A DNA stretch of 64,000 bases from assembly GCA_023897205.1 (NCBI GenBank), contig JAHWDD010000010.1:1860001-1924000 (forward strand). The letters run 5' to 3'. Numbering within the stretch: the first letter of the stretch is position 1; each line of letters opens with the position of its first letter. The notes below the pieces were generated by a model that searched no databases, was not told the origin of the DNA, and saw only the letters and a program-made list of their open reading frames with translations. The stretch comes from Exophiala sp. HKRS030 (Eukaryota; Ascomycota; Eurotiomycetes; Chaetothyriales; Herpotrichiellaceae). Positions 11,151 to 21,506 of this stretch are shown here, one piece after another. Position numbers and translations under genes: made by a program.

Positions 11151-11523
11151 TCAAGAAGCTGGTCAGGCAAGTGGTAACATGACAGCGTTGTCGTTTCATG
11201 GTCAAACAAGTGCGAGCGGGTTCTTTCCCTGTCTTCGTTGAGAATTCATTGTGTGCTAGTTAGAAAAGGCTTCGCTCAATATGGAGTGTGTTCGACTGTC
11301 CAGTTCTCATGAACCTGAAGATTCTGTATCAAGCTAGAGCCCATGGATGACCAATCTCGTTCGACGACCGTTTGAGAAGTGAACTTTCTTTGGGTTCGCA
11401 ACCTTAAATATGGCAACGGGTCATACATATATCGGCATACACCACTTCCGAACTCCCCGGGAATATGGGCTGGAAATTCCCGACGTTAGACAACAGGAGA
11501 GCCGAGCCTTCTCGGCATGTTGA

Positions 11524-12635
11524 TTAGGAGATTTTCAAGGCGTCGTCAAGAACAGTTTTCCACTGTCGGAAACGCTGTTCAGCCAGTGCCGATAGTTCCC
11601 CTAGCTGATCAAGGTCAAGCACACCACCTCCCCATTTCTCGATGCGTAATATTGATGCTACATTTCCTGCAACATTTGTATCGACCGTGATGCATCCTGT
11701 CTCGCTGCAGCACTCTTCTTCAAATCCATCAGTGTCAACAAGCGTCCAATGTGGTGTTGCATCAATGACCTGACTGCTTTGCAACCTCTTTTCTGGGATG
11801 AAAACTCCAAAACTGCTGGGTACTGGCATTCCTCGAAGCTTCAGCTTTCTATATTCCGCAGGCTCGGCTGAACATAGTACTTGTTCCAGGTCCGCATCCC
11901 ACCAAGCTTTCGGCAAGATGGTGTTCTTCAATGCCGCATAGAGTGCAAGCCATGCAGCATCGAACACGGAGCCTCCATAGCTAATGCACATCATATCGAC
12001 GTAAATGGTCCAGTATGCCTTCAATTGAGGATCATGATCAATACCCAACTCAGAGTCCTGAGCTTCGACGGGTGGTGTATAAACAATTTCAAGGTCGGAA
12101 GTCCGTACCAGCTGCGAGGTATGTAGTAGCGACAAGACTCTTTGCGAGATAGACTGCGCTTCTGTAGAAGGAGCTGTGTTTGCTGCATGTCTTGGTGAGC
12201 AGCCACTCGCCAGCTCGATATTCGGAACAATCAAGTTGTATAGCGAAATGGCATTATAGCCTTGCCGTGTTTCTTCTTCATCGTTCTCGCCATCATCTGT
12301 CAAACGATCATTGCCTTGACTTGGTCTGCTGCGCTCGTTCGATTGCGTCGTCTTCTTCACCCGAAAACTGGGAATCTCGTTGACTGGGAGAATCTCTGCG
12401 CGGACACCGCAGACAATAGTTGTTTCACCAATTCTGATCAAAGAAGACCCATTGCAGTGTGTCAACGAACCGACATTGAGTTGGATAGGGCGAAATTCGG
12501 TAGGAGAGCGGTCAGAGGGGCGTCGAGGAGGGGTTTGTTTGAGGTGTGCATGGAGAAGAGCATTGGGGATATCAGAGGCATTGATGAGGCAGGAATTGTA
12601 GATATAGCAGGGCTAGATGAGTTTATGGACGGCAT
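11524..12635 (-). CDS. RRP43: Exosome core subunit RRP43 (RNase PH-like), with an apparent one-base frame break
   Basis: The main frame (stop at 11524) carries FRPIQLNVGSLTHCNGSS and LIRIGETTIVCGVRAEIL, the RRP43 RNase-PH signature, then YNLIVPNIELASGCSP and a typical C-terminal half ending in QWKTVLDDALKIS. There is no ATG in this frame before a stop near 12613. The only plausible start is the ATG at 12633-12635, whose frame reads MPSINSSS...MPLISP and matches a usual Ser/Pro-rich start, but it joins NALLHAHLKQTPPRRP only if one base is added in the four-base run at 12565-12568. No GT donor lies between, so no intron can explain it. With one base added the product is 370 aa. RRP43 is a catalytically dead, essential ring subunit in 3'-5' RNA decay. 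Confidence 0.85.
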
Positions 12636-13241
12636 GGCTGTGGGAGAGAAAGTCAAGCGTTTGTTTCACTGCATTGCAGGAGACTGTGCGAAACTGATTC
12701 TCTCGGATCATAGGATAACTGACACTGCGAGGGAAATTCTCGACGCAACAAACATTGAGTCTGTGACCAAAACCACGGAATTATTGTAATTCCGGCAGAA
12801 AAAGGCGGTCAATCAACGCTTGGCGCAAGGCGGGCAAAATCATCTCCGTGAACTTTCCCCCTCCACGTTCTATCTACTCCGGAAGCGTCCCGTCCACCAT
12901 TTTGGCCTGTTGGTCCACTTGCTTACAGCCGTGGCCCATTTTTGACACATGGATTGTAGGAGGAAGCCCGGGACCGTTCCGGCCGATTTATGCGGGGAGT
13001 GTCTTCTCGTTCATCTCACGCTCTACTAAGTGCTCAGGCCTTTGGATCCAGAAGTGATCATGCTGCTGGGAGCACCCATTGCCGTTGTACGATTCCGTGG
13101 CAATGAACAATCAGCTCTCGAAATAATTATAAAAACCATGGAATAGGCTTCTCTCTCAAGTTGTGGCATAAGACATCCTTCAATGTCATCCTACCTAGGC
13201 TGAGTTCCCAACTATTTCTACTGGCAGTATTATAGGACACA
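12636..13241. promoter_or_regulatory. Divergent region between RRP43 and the flavin monooxygenase
   Basis: Contains the TATA-like box at 13127-13140 about 100 bases before the monooxygenase ATG, and a CGG-N7-CCG arrangement near 12972, a spacing seen in sites for Zn2Cys6 regulators. A plus-strand open frame reaching 12789 runs antisense to the RRP43 start and is not called a gene. Confidence 0.35.
13127..13140 (+). promoter_or_regulatory. TATA box of the flavin monooxygenase gene
   Basis: TTATAAAAACC lies about 105 bases upstream of the start codon at 13242, a normal distance for a fungal TATA box plus a short leader. Confidence 0.45.
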
Positions 13242-15261
13242 ATGGTTCAAGAGGTCGATGTTTTGATATGCGGCAGCGGATCCGCCGGTCTATGTGCTGC
13301 CGCATGGCTCGCAATTTACGGCATCAAATCATTCAAGATCTTGGAAAGGCGGTCTGGTCCCATGACCATGGGCCAAGCAGATGGAGTCCAGTGCCGAACC
13401 GTCGAGATATTCGAGTCTTTTGGTCTCGCTGAAGATCTGCTACGTGAAGCGTACCACGTCCTCGAAGTTGCTTTCTGGTCGTCTGACGGCAAAGGTGGAT
13501 TGAAACGGACGAGTCGGACCGCAGATACCCAGCCAGGCTTAAGTCATCAACCGCATGTGATTTTGAACCAAGCCAGAATCAATGGCTTGCTCCTGGATCA
13601 TATGAAGAAGAACGGTGGCAATGACGTTGAGTATGGTTACACTGTTCACAGTGTCGAGGTCGACTCGAGCTTGGTAAACGACCCCAGTGCTCATGCCGTG
13701 ACGGTGGTGGCGGAGAGGGGTGGAAAGGAGGATGTATTCAAGGCTAAATACGTTCTAGTAGGTATCCAGGTGGTGTCAATGGAGACCTTCTTCTAACCAA
13801 TGTATCTAGGGCTGCGACGGTGCCCACAGCGCAGTGCGAAAGTCGCTTGGCTATCAGATGATTGGGGACAGTACTGATGCAGTTTGGGGAGTTATGGACA
13901 TCTACCCACGGACAAACTTCCCCGACATCCGACGCAAAGTGACCATCCACTCAGATTCCGGGAGTATTCTGGTCATCCCTCGCGAAGGTGGCTCGCTTGT
14001 TCGCTTTTATATTGAGTTTCCAGCTGGGACAGACGTGAAAACAGTCAAGCTGGAAGATTTGCATAAAAAGGCACGCCAGATCTTCAGCCCTTTCACAATG
14101 GACTACGCCGAGACGTATTGGTGGTCATGTTATTGCATAGGTCAGAGACTAGCTGACCATTTCACCAAGGACAACCGTGTCTTCCTCACTGGTGACGCTT
14201 TCCACACTCATTCACCGAAAGCTGGGCAAGGGATGAACGTCAGTCTGCAGGACGGATACAACATTGGTTGGAAGCTCGCCACTGTGTTGAAGGGAGGTGC
14301 CACGGCAGATTTGTTGAAAACATATCAGACTGAACGGGGGAAGACCGCGGCAGATCTGATCGACTTTGACCGGTACTTCACAAAGTTATTCTCATCGAAA
14401 CAGAGAACAACCCCAGAGGAATTCAGCAAAGGTTTCATTCAATCTGGCCGATATACCGCCGGTCTGACTTCGAAGTACACAGAGTCAGCCTTGATTTCGA
14501 ACACAGACAGCAAGCAGGATTTGGCGCCCGAGATCATCGTCGGCATGCGATTCCCCAACGCCCAAGCGGTGCGATTTTGTGATGCAAAAGCCGTGCCCCT
14601 TGTCCAAGCATTGAAGTCGGATGGCCGGTTCCGTGTTTTCTGTTTTGCTGGTCAGATTGGTGATTCAAGAACGATCTCGAGGTTACAAAAGGTACTTCGA
14701 ACTCCGAGACTGAAGAATGGCAACCGCTAACATTACTCACAGATCGCCAAGTACATGACTTCCTCCTCCGGACCTGTGCATAAATATACACCAGGCACTG
14801 CGGACATAGATGACTTTATCGAACCAATAGTCATCCTGAAGGGATCCCACGTGGATCTCGAACAGGAACAAATCCCTGAATATTTTTGGCCTGTTACTGG
14901 AAGGTGGAAAATGAGAGGTAATCTTGAGCAGCAGATGCTCATTAGGTGTACTTGACTAACCCTGTCTAGATCTCCACAAAGTCTATATCGACGAACTGAG
15001 CTACAACTCCGGTGACGGAAAAGCGTATGAGACGTTCAAAATCGATCCGTCAAAAGGAGCTATCATCATCGTGAGGCCCGATCAATGTGAGTGGTTCTAA
15101 TCTTGACTTCTTTCTGCCCCTTCAATGACTGACCCACGATTCTAGACGTTTCTAAAGTGTTGTCCATCGAAGATGTCGAGGGTATAGGACAATTCTTCGA
15201 CGGTTTTGCCGTCCCAAGAGAGATAAGCGCTGAAATCAGGCGCCCTCTTGAGCGGCTATGA
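13242..15261 (+). CDS. FAD-dependent aromatic monooxygenase, phenol 2-monooxygenase-like
   Basis: Five exons, 13242-13757, 13810-14691, 14743-14917, 14970-15086, 15146-15261, 601 aa. Group A flavin monooxygenase motifs are complete: dinucleotide motif GSGSAG at 11-16 (after VDVLIC), the DG motif GCDGAHS at 173-179 formed across intron 1, and GDAFHTHSPKAGQGMNVSLQDGYNIGWKL from about 300. The C-terminal third (IVILKGSHVDLEQ, VYIDELSYNSGDG, IIIVRPDQYVSKVL) is the thioredoxin-like dimerisation domain typical of phenol hydroxylases. The expected reaction is NADPH- and O2-dependent ortho-hydroxylation of a phenolic substrate; the substrate is not deducible. Its stop lies 32 bases from the GPI7 stop, tail-to-tail. 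Confidence 0.92.
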
Positions 15262-15293
15262 AAATGACAAGGGGGTGGCGCCAACATTGATGG

Positions 15294-17873
15294 TCAACTG
15301 CCAACAGCATTGTACCATAACAAGCCCCCTACCGTCACCGCGTTGACCAAAGTATGTTGCCCAACAATCCAAGCCACCGTGTACAAATACTTTGGCGAGA
15401 AAACAGTCCAAATAAAGAGATGCTCTCGAAGGACAGTGCATGCCACCATGACCGCTAAGGCATGCACACAAGCAAATGTCGCCAGAGCAGTTAGGAGAAA
15501 GAACCAATTGCCTTTCTTCAGATCGGGAATACTGAACAATTGGCACACTGCGAAAGACCACCAAATTGGTGCCGACCAATTGCTGACGAAAGTCATGATT
15601 CCAACAGCAATCACATTGTAGCCGCTGATGCCATTGTATGCATTTGACAGGTCGACTGTTGCTATTGAGTTTGTGCCGCCCAAGGCGAAGAATGTGGCAT
15701 ACTGGAAGAGCAAAGCAAGGATAGTGATCTCGGCAGTGCAATGGTTTCTAGACTTTCGCAGAAAGTCGAGCTGTAGAATGAAGAACAGATATAGCGGCAC
15801 ATCGACGGTGCGAGTTTGGGTGATCAAAAATAGCGTCAATATATCCTGGAAAACCGCTACCCATGACTTGAAGTGATGAATAGATTTCCATGGGGTTTCA
15901 TAGTAAATCGAGCAACCACCGAGGTGCGTTATGCCCAGAAACACGACCTGTGCCAGCTTATCCAATGGATAGCCTCTAACCAAAGAGACGAAGGGATTCA
16001 GTGGTGGAAACCTCTCCAACAACTCTGGCGCATCTGCAGATGTGAAGGCGATCTTGAAGATGAAAGCCGAGAACGCCACCATCACTGGAAGGATGCCCAT
16101 CTGTCTTCCACCCATCCATTTGGCAGTTCTCGTACTGAGATTCCGCAACGGCAATGCATAGGTAAGAATAATCAAGGACCACAAAACCCATGAGTTCGGG
16201 ATGAGAACCTCCGTCAAGAGATCGGGCTCGCCAGCATATTTTTGTCCGGTTTGTCTCCATCGCCGGACAACGCCAAGTAGGAGATATGCAAGGACTGTTG
16301 CTGTTCGTCCAGATATTATGGTTGTGGTTTTATATCGGCCATCCTTTGTGAAAAGGATGATCAGCCAGCCGCCCAATGCCCAGTACCAGAATTGATGTTC
16401 TTCCTCGACGTAGCTACTGGCGAACATTGTGATTGCATAAACCAACATGATGGAGATCAGGACAATGCCGTCGAAACCAGCATTGTAAATCCCACGCACG
16501 AAAGCAGGCACACAGAGCGACAGTGCCAGAGTGCTCAGAGCAACACCAATTTGCATACTGGCAAGCCCATAGTTGCTCGCGACCCCACTAAGTAGGCTTT
16601 GAGCATTCTGTAGAAAAGCTCTGACTTCATTGATGGCATTCGCAGGAAGCTCGGCACCAGCAGCGGGGCGAGATTGTGTGACTCTCTGCCACAGACAGGC
16701 AAGGATTGTGCCATCGTCTCCACCATCGGCTGAGCAGGCTGCTGCTACAGCTTGGTCGGTGAATTGCACAGGAAACGTGGCTCTTGCGATTCGGTAAATC
16801 TGTTCAGCGTTCTGATACAAAAGCTCATACTGATCTTGGGGTAGAGTCCAGAGTTCCAACAGCCGGGGTATGATGATTCCAAGATTATTCAATGGCACGG
16901 GGAATCCCAACAGAGCAGCTAAGGTGGGTGCAATATCAGACTGTTGAACAGTATCGTAGTACCTGTAGTCCGTTGCATCAGATATAGGACTTTGCCGACC
17001 TTCGAATGCTGATTTGAACTTTGGAGAAATGAAGGTAAGAGCGGTTGAAACCTCTCCCGGAGACGAAGCGCCATGATTGCCGCCTTCGTTCATGCCATGG
17101 TCACCAAGAAGGACTAGCAAGCAGGATTCCAGGTGTTGATTGGTTTCCATCGCCACGTAAATTTCATTGACAATGCTATCCATCTCTCTTTGCTTCTGTG
17201 GCATATTGGGACCTTTCGGCCCAGTTTTGTGTCCAATATGATCCAGGCCCAGAAAGTGTAGAGTCATAGCAGACCAATCATCTCTCTCCAATTCGCCAGC
17301 AATATGTCGAGTAACGTTGTTGTCAACCTCTGTAAAATCCGAGACGAAGAAACTCGTCGTGCCATCTGCACGTTCGAAGAAGTCCGGGAAAAGCCTAAGC
17401 CAGGTGTCATCCCCATACATGACAAGCTTGTCACCTTTGGCCTTCAACTGTGCGAGCCAGGAGTCTTGACTTTCGAGGGTCGAAGTCGTGTCAGACTCGG
17501 CAAAGTTGAGAACCAGGTCCACGAAGCTAGGCACCGAGCCTGTGGTGATAGCCTTGACGCGTGGCATCGTGATGGTCGGCGGACTCGCGTGGCCGGTGAA
17601 TGGCACAGCAGCGCCAGATCTGATCAAGTTCTGGGTGAAAGTGAAACTTGAAGCATTTCCGTAGACAAAATCACTGCGCAAGGCATCAACGACCATGAAT
17701 ATAACTCGGTCAAATGGTGCATCTCTTGCACTTATTCCGTAGTCGTCCGACCATGTTGCCAGCCCCGGCAGAAATGCCTTGTGCGGGAAAAACCCTCTCG
17801 CAAAGACAAAGAGTGCGACAACGAGAGTAAAGTGCGCCAGTGCGACGGCTATACTATCACGAAAGCGTGCCAT
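15294..17873 (-). CDS. GPI7: GPI ethanolamine phosphate transferase 2, GPI7/LAS21
   Basis: Intronless, 859 aa from the ATG at 17871-17873 (MARFRDSIAVALAHF). An N-terminal membrane anchor precedes a lumenal alkaline-phosphatase-like domain: VDALRSDFVYG with metal ligand Asp and a Thr nucleophile region (HASPPTITMPRVKAITTGS), LHFLGLDHIGHKTGP and LLGDHGMNEGGNHG. The C-terminal half has roughly ten hydrophobic helices. The enzyme adds ethanolamine phosphate to the second mannose of GPI precursors in the ER. A predicted GPI-anchored protein is encoded nearby at 20490, but that is probably coincidence. Confidence 0.95.
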   Translation of the reverse strand: MARFRDSIAVALAHFTLVVALFVFARGFFPHKAFLPGLATWSDDYGISARDAPFDRVIFMVVDALRSDFVYGNASSFTFTQNLIRSGAAVPFTGHASPPTITMPRVKAITTGSVPSFVDLVLNFAESDTTSTLESQDSWLAQLKAKGDKLVMYGDDTWLRLFPDFFERADGTTSFFVSDFTEVDNNVTRHIAGELERDDWSAMTLHFLGLDHIGHKTGPKGPNMPQKQREMDSIVNEIYVAMETNQHLESCLLVLLGDHGMNEGGNHGASSPGEVSTALTFISPKFKSAFEGRQSPISDATDYRYYDTVQQSDIAPTLAALLGFPVPLNNLGIIIPRLLELWTLPQDQYELLYQNAEQIYRIARATFPVQFTDQAVAAACSADGGDDGTILACLWQRVTQSRPAAGAELPANAINEVRAFLQNAQSLLSGVASNYGLASMQIGVALSTLALSLCVPAFVRGIYNAGFDGIVLISIMLVYAITMFASSYVEEEHQFWYWALGGWLIILFTKDGRYKTTTIISGRTATVLAYLLLGVVRRWRQTGQKYAGEPDLLTEVLIPNSWVLWSLIILTYALPLRNLSTRTAKWMGGRQMGILPVMVAFSAFIFKIAFTSADAPELLERFPPLNPFVSLVRGYPLDKLAQVVFLGITHLGGCSIYYETPWKSIHHFKSWVAVFQDILTLFLITQTRTVDVPLYLFFILQLDFLRKSRNHCTAEITILALLFQYATFFALGGTNSIATVDLSNAYNGISGYNVIAVGIMTFVSNWSAPIWWSFAVCQLFSIPDLKKGNWFFLLTALATFACVHALAVMVACTVLREHLFIWTVFSPKYLYTVAWIVGQHTLVNAVTVGGLLWYNAVGS

Positions 17874-18708
17874 GTCTGCTAGCAACTTCGCCCCCTCCAG
17901 GCTCCAAATCTCGCAACTGTTGAGGCCGCTTTACCTTCGCATCGTGTCTAATGGCAATTTGATCCGAAACCAGTCATAAAAACATCGAATGAGATTGTGA
18001 GGATTAAAAGAGCCACAAGATATGAAGTACGATTTTGGTTAGCCAAAGTTTCCTTCGACGTGTCAATTCGCAAGTAAAAAGGTACAAGAGCACGGGAAAA
18101 GCGACACGAAACGTTGCCAAGACAAGTGAGAACTGCTCCTCTTAGAGACAAGCGTGATGCCGCCTTATGTTTGTGCTGAATTATCCACGAGTTGCTCCCC
18201 CAATGAGGTTGGGAGGCTAAGAGATCTAAAAGTGGCAGTCTCGCCAAACTGTGCGTTTGCTCGTACTCCATGTTGCACAGTCATAGCTCTACCAACTCAG
18301 ATCTACTCTAACGATGCTGAAGAGGCTACTGGAAAACTAACTAACTTCCTCTCGCCGTACCTAAAATTGCAGTCCTCAAGACTCAAGAGCTCGGCTTCGT
18401 GGTCACTCTACGATAACTATCGACTGCCCGCTATGGTATTAGCTTAGAAGCCTAATATCTTGGCACGGACTCTAGCGAAGGATTATAGATAAAAGCGGCT
18501 TTACTCTAGTAGCTAGTCGAATATAATTTCCGCCTTTACAACTACACCGCTTAACTTTTACGTGACTTCTAGTGTCGGACTTTGCTACCGCGACTTATTT
18601 AATGCTACCCAGGATATATTGAAAAACTATCTTGTTCTACTAGTGGTTCGGTTTTGAACCATGCATTCTTGCCATGTGATCGAGAGAGGAAGAATTGAGA
18701 GAACAATG
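17874..18708. other. Non-coding stretch, TA-rich and repeat-like in its second half
   Basis: Left part is the GPI7 promoter. From about 18290 to 18650 TA steps are very frequent (many CTA, TAG, TTA words) and stop codons occur in every frame. This resembles fungal repeat relics mutated by RIP, but no terminal repeats or transposase fragment were recognised. Confidence 0.3.
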
Positions 18709-19478
18709 CTAAGCCGAAACGTATGAGTACTCATCTTGGTCTGCGAAGACGCCCGGATTCTCGATGACTTTTGAGAGATCCTTGTCTGTGAAGTCTTCGT
18801 TATACTCCAACGCTGGCTTGTAAATCAGTATCGGATCTTCTGCGCGAAGGCTCTCCTACATGCGAAAGCGAGGACCGCTTTTACACATGATATCGACATT
18901 TGAATTATAAGTCTCAAGCTGCGCCTCATTGCCGAAAAAGTCTCCAATGTGTAATCCGAACCCCTGATGTTTGAGTCTCAGGGAGCGGCTTCTATCAATC
19001 CAGACACATCTTGGTTTGTGACGGTCCTCTCCAAATTCGGTCACACTCTCGAAGATTGGGCACCGCAGGCAGCGGCAACATCACCATTCCAAGCCGCCCT
19101 GGTGTCGTCTGGAAAGGTGATAGTGAATCCAGCGACGCAGATTGCATCGTCCCCGCCGTTTGAGATTGAGATGTAGCTTGGTCGAATGTTGCCGACTTCT
19201 GAGTTGGCCACAACTTGGATGTTCACAAAATTCCCTTCACCTAAAATCTCCGAAGTTCCGGGAGTTGTACCAATGCTTCTTCCCCGTGCGTCCCATAAAG
19301 CGACGCCAGGGACATTTCCGGAGAGGCTGGACGAAAGATCGCCAAGTGTCGATCCAAGGACGAGTTTGATGACGCTGGTTTGGTCCTTCTTAGGCTCGAA
19401 GAGCCCTGGTAGCACGGAAAAGAAGGTCAGCCCCACACCTTGGGCTGCAAACCCAATAATTTCTACCAAGGTAGACAT
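18709..19478 (-). pseudogene. Broken gene of a conserved ascomycete protein of unknown function
   Basis: From the ATG at 19476-19478 the frame reads MSTLVEIIGFAAQGVGLTFFSVLPG and later YISISNGGDDAICVAGFTITFPDDT, AAWNGDVAAACGAQSS, then stops at 19041. The continuation is in another frame: TEFGEDRHKPRCVWIDRSRS, then LKHQGFGLHIGDFF, CKSGPRFRM, and a TAG at 18856-18858. Beyond that stop, the same frame goes on for 48 codons (ESLRAEDPILIYKPALEY...DQDEYSYVSA) to a natural TAG at 18709-18711. The layout resembles a fungal hypothetical family with an N-terminal hydrophobic stretch and a C..W-type core (recalled). One frame break outside any base run plus one in-frame stop mean it is probably dead. 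Confidence 0.65.
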
Positions 19479-20489
19479 CTGGGGAAGTGGAAAACTCGAG
19501 CACTCAGGGAAGCGAGTGTTGGAAAGTTGAAATGGTAGGAAAAACAGACAGCGCAGAGTACATGAGTGGAACTAGTGGCAGAATAAGGAAAGAAAATGGG
19601 CTTGCGACAGAAGAGATCAGATTTGCGGATGAGATACATCTCGAGGCACAACGAAGTATAGAAGCTTTATATAGAAGGCCGATACATAACATGAATCAAT
19701 GTTAGAGGGTTGGACTCACCTGCACTAGATCGTCGTAATATGGGTTCGCTTTCATTGGAAAAGGATACATAATACACACACTTCAATGGGATAGCTGCAT
19801 GTGTAATTGAAGGATAGTAATGCATGCAATGGATCAGCTCCATGTGTAATTGAAGAATCAAGGTGCATACCGCTAGCCGGTGAGGTCTGCCTGCCAAGAC
19901 AATCATACCACGGCCGGGCCATTATGACCGGGCTGTACGATCAGGGGCGCCTCAGGGGTAGCGCCTATTGAGACTGTCATGAACGCGGTTTCAGGATCAA
20001 AATCTTTGTAACTCATCTGCAACAATAGCCCTCACCTCTCCAAGTCTGACCTTAGGCTCTGAGAAAGCGGACGACCGAGAGGTCATCAAGGTCGGCCTTC
20101 CACTTCGGCAACAGCAGCGGGCGGCTAACCCTAAGGACGAAGCACATGCCTTATTCCAGCCAAGGATGGACTGCCCAAAGGCCAATCGGTTGGCGCTTAC
20201 ATAACTAGGTCCCTTGTCAGGACCAGATGGTCACTCGTCCGTCCGTCTGTTGAAGCAAAGGAATGTCGGACCCCTTATTAGACCTCTTGATGGATGGATA
20301 TAGCATATAACGACAGCATTGGGAGCTAAGGTGAGCATCCACCACATTTCCCTTTCCGTTTGTGTTCTCCAGCATCTTTCCGGTTTTCCAATCTAGAATC
20401 CCGCAACCATCGACTTATAAGTCCAAGCCTCTAGAATCATCTCGACCTCCATTAACTTCAACCCCGCTTCTTGAATCAGTAAGCCAGAT
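19479..20489. other. Intergenic gap with a short tandem duplication
   Basis: Upstream region of both the pseudogene (minus) and the secreted-protein gene at 20490 (plus). Only short frames. The tandem repeat is listed separately. Confidence 0.45.
19794..19858. repeat. Imperfect direct repeat, 22-base units spaced 43 bases
   Basis: The unit GCTGCATGTGTAATTGAAGG (starting 19794) recurs at 19837 with two differences. It lies upstream of the pseudogene at 19478 on its promoter side. Confidence 0.6.
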
Positions 20490-21506
20490 ATGAGATATAT
20501 CGACATTCTGGTTTCTGCGACCTTTCTACTCCCAATCCAAGTATCTTCTCAGCTTTTAAGTTGCCGGGATATAGGATGCCCCGAAGCTAGTTTCGGCGTC
20601 GCTAATTGCGAGCTGGATGATGTCAAAGCGACCTCCCTTGGGGTCTCAAAAGTCAATACCTCCCTGTCTGAAGACCCTCTCACCTGGACTGTCACCATAG
20701 GCACCTATAACGATCCTGCGACAGATGGTCTTTTGAGCTACCGAAAGGACTTCTATCTAGGTCAGCCTTCTGCCTTGGAGCTTCAGGATTCTGACTCTAT
20801 CCATGGGTGTGCAATTTTCTTCGAAGGAATCTCATACGCTCTCGAGTTTGGCGGTTCTCTTGGAGGGGAGGATCTGGCGTATGAGGATGGAACCTGTTTG
20901 GACGCCTTGGGAGAATCATGTGTATCAGACTGGATGGCCCAGCTGCAGTCCTTGGTCTCTTTGATCGATGGAGAATTAGACTGTGAGGCGTTAGGGCAAA
21001 GCCTCCAAGCCAACCCGCCTGGGACTTGCCAGAATCTAGGCGGATCCTGGGGACAAGTCACGTCAAGGGGTGAGTGCAGACTGACTTGAGAGACAGACCT
21101 GTTTGCTAATACAGACCCAGTAATTGCTGGATCAGCCAGTGCTGGTCCCATCCAGCTGGGCAGTTGTACTCCAACCATCAGTAAGGACTACGGCGTTAGT
21201 CATGTGGAGAGCTTCAATGCAAGCGTGCCCTATCGTGTTGGCACTATGATGTATACATTTACTGCAGGCATTACACCAGTCATGAGCATTTTCGCCCCGA
21301 AATCTATTGATGGGAATATCTCGAGTGCAGGGCAAGCAATTACCGCTCCGGAAACGTACCTCAATTGTCTGAAAATCAAAATGGACCACGACAATTCTTC
21401 ACGGGCTGGCTTCTCTTCCGCGGCGGGGGTCAAGGTGGATTCGAAGAGCAGTCTCTTCAATATTGGGTTCTATGCACTCCTCTTGTTGGCATTGCTAACC
21501 TTCTGA
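20490..21506 (+). CDS. Secreted, probably GPI-anchored protein of unknown function
   Basis: Two exons, 20490-21069 and 21115-21506, 323 aa; the 45-base intron (GTGAGT...ACAG) keeps the frame and makes the codon for D of DPVIAGSA. A signal peptide is clear (MRYIDILVSATFLLPIQVSS, cleavage near 20). Mature part is rich in Cys, Asp and Ser, with early cysteines at 25, 30 and 40 and potential N-glycosylation sites (NTS, NAS, NIS, NSS). The last 17 residues are hydrophobic (LFNIGFYALLLLALLTF) after a Ser/Gly-rich linker, the usual form of a GPI attachment signal. No family recognised. A cell-wall or surface role is inferred only from this topology. Confidence 0.75.

Larger units (their letters stand above)
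10196..11523. other. Long intergenic gap with a perfect palindrome and an orphan TATA-like box
   Basis: The MFS promoter lies at the left and the RRP43 3' end at the right. Only short frames, none conserved. It contains the 20-base palindrome at 10547-10566 and a TATA-like box at 11137, with no gene following on the plus strand. Confidence 0.5.

Noticed and set aside
12262..12789. 175-codon plus-strand open frame over the RRP43 start
   Set aside because: It is antisense to the RRP43 N-terminus for half its length, its first part has biased composition, and no family or promoter supports it.
6407..15261. A secondary metabolite gene cluster around the reductase, exporter and monooxygenase
   Set aside because: No backbone synthase is present, an exosome gene sits inside, and the spacing is wide; only a loose association is supported.
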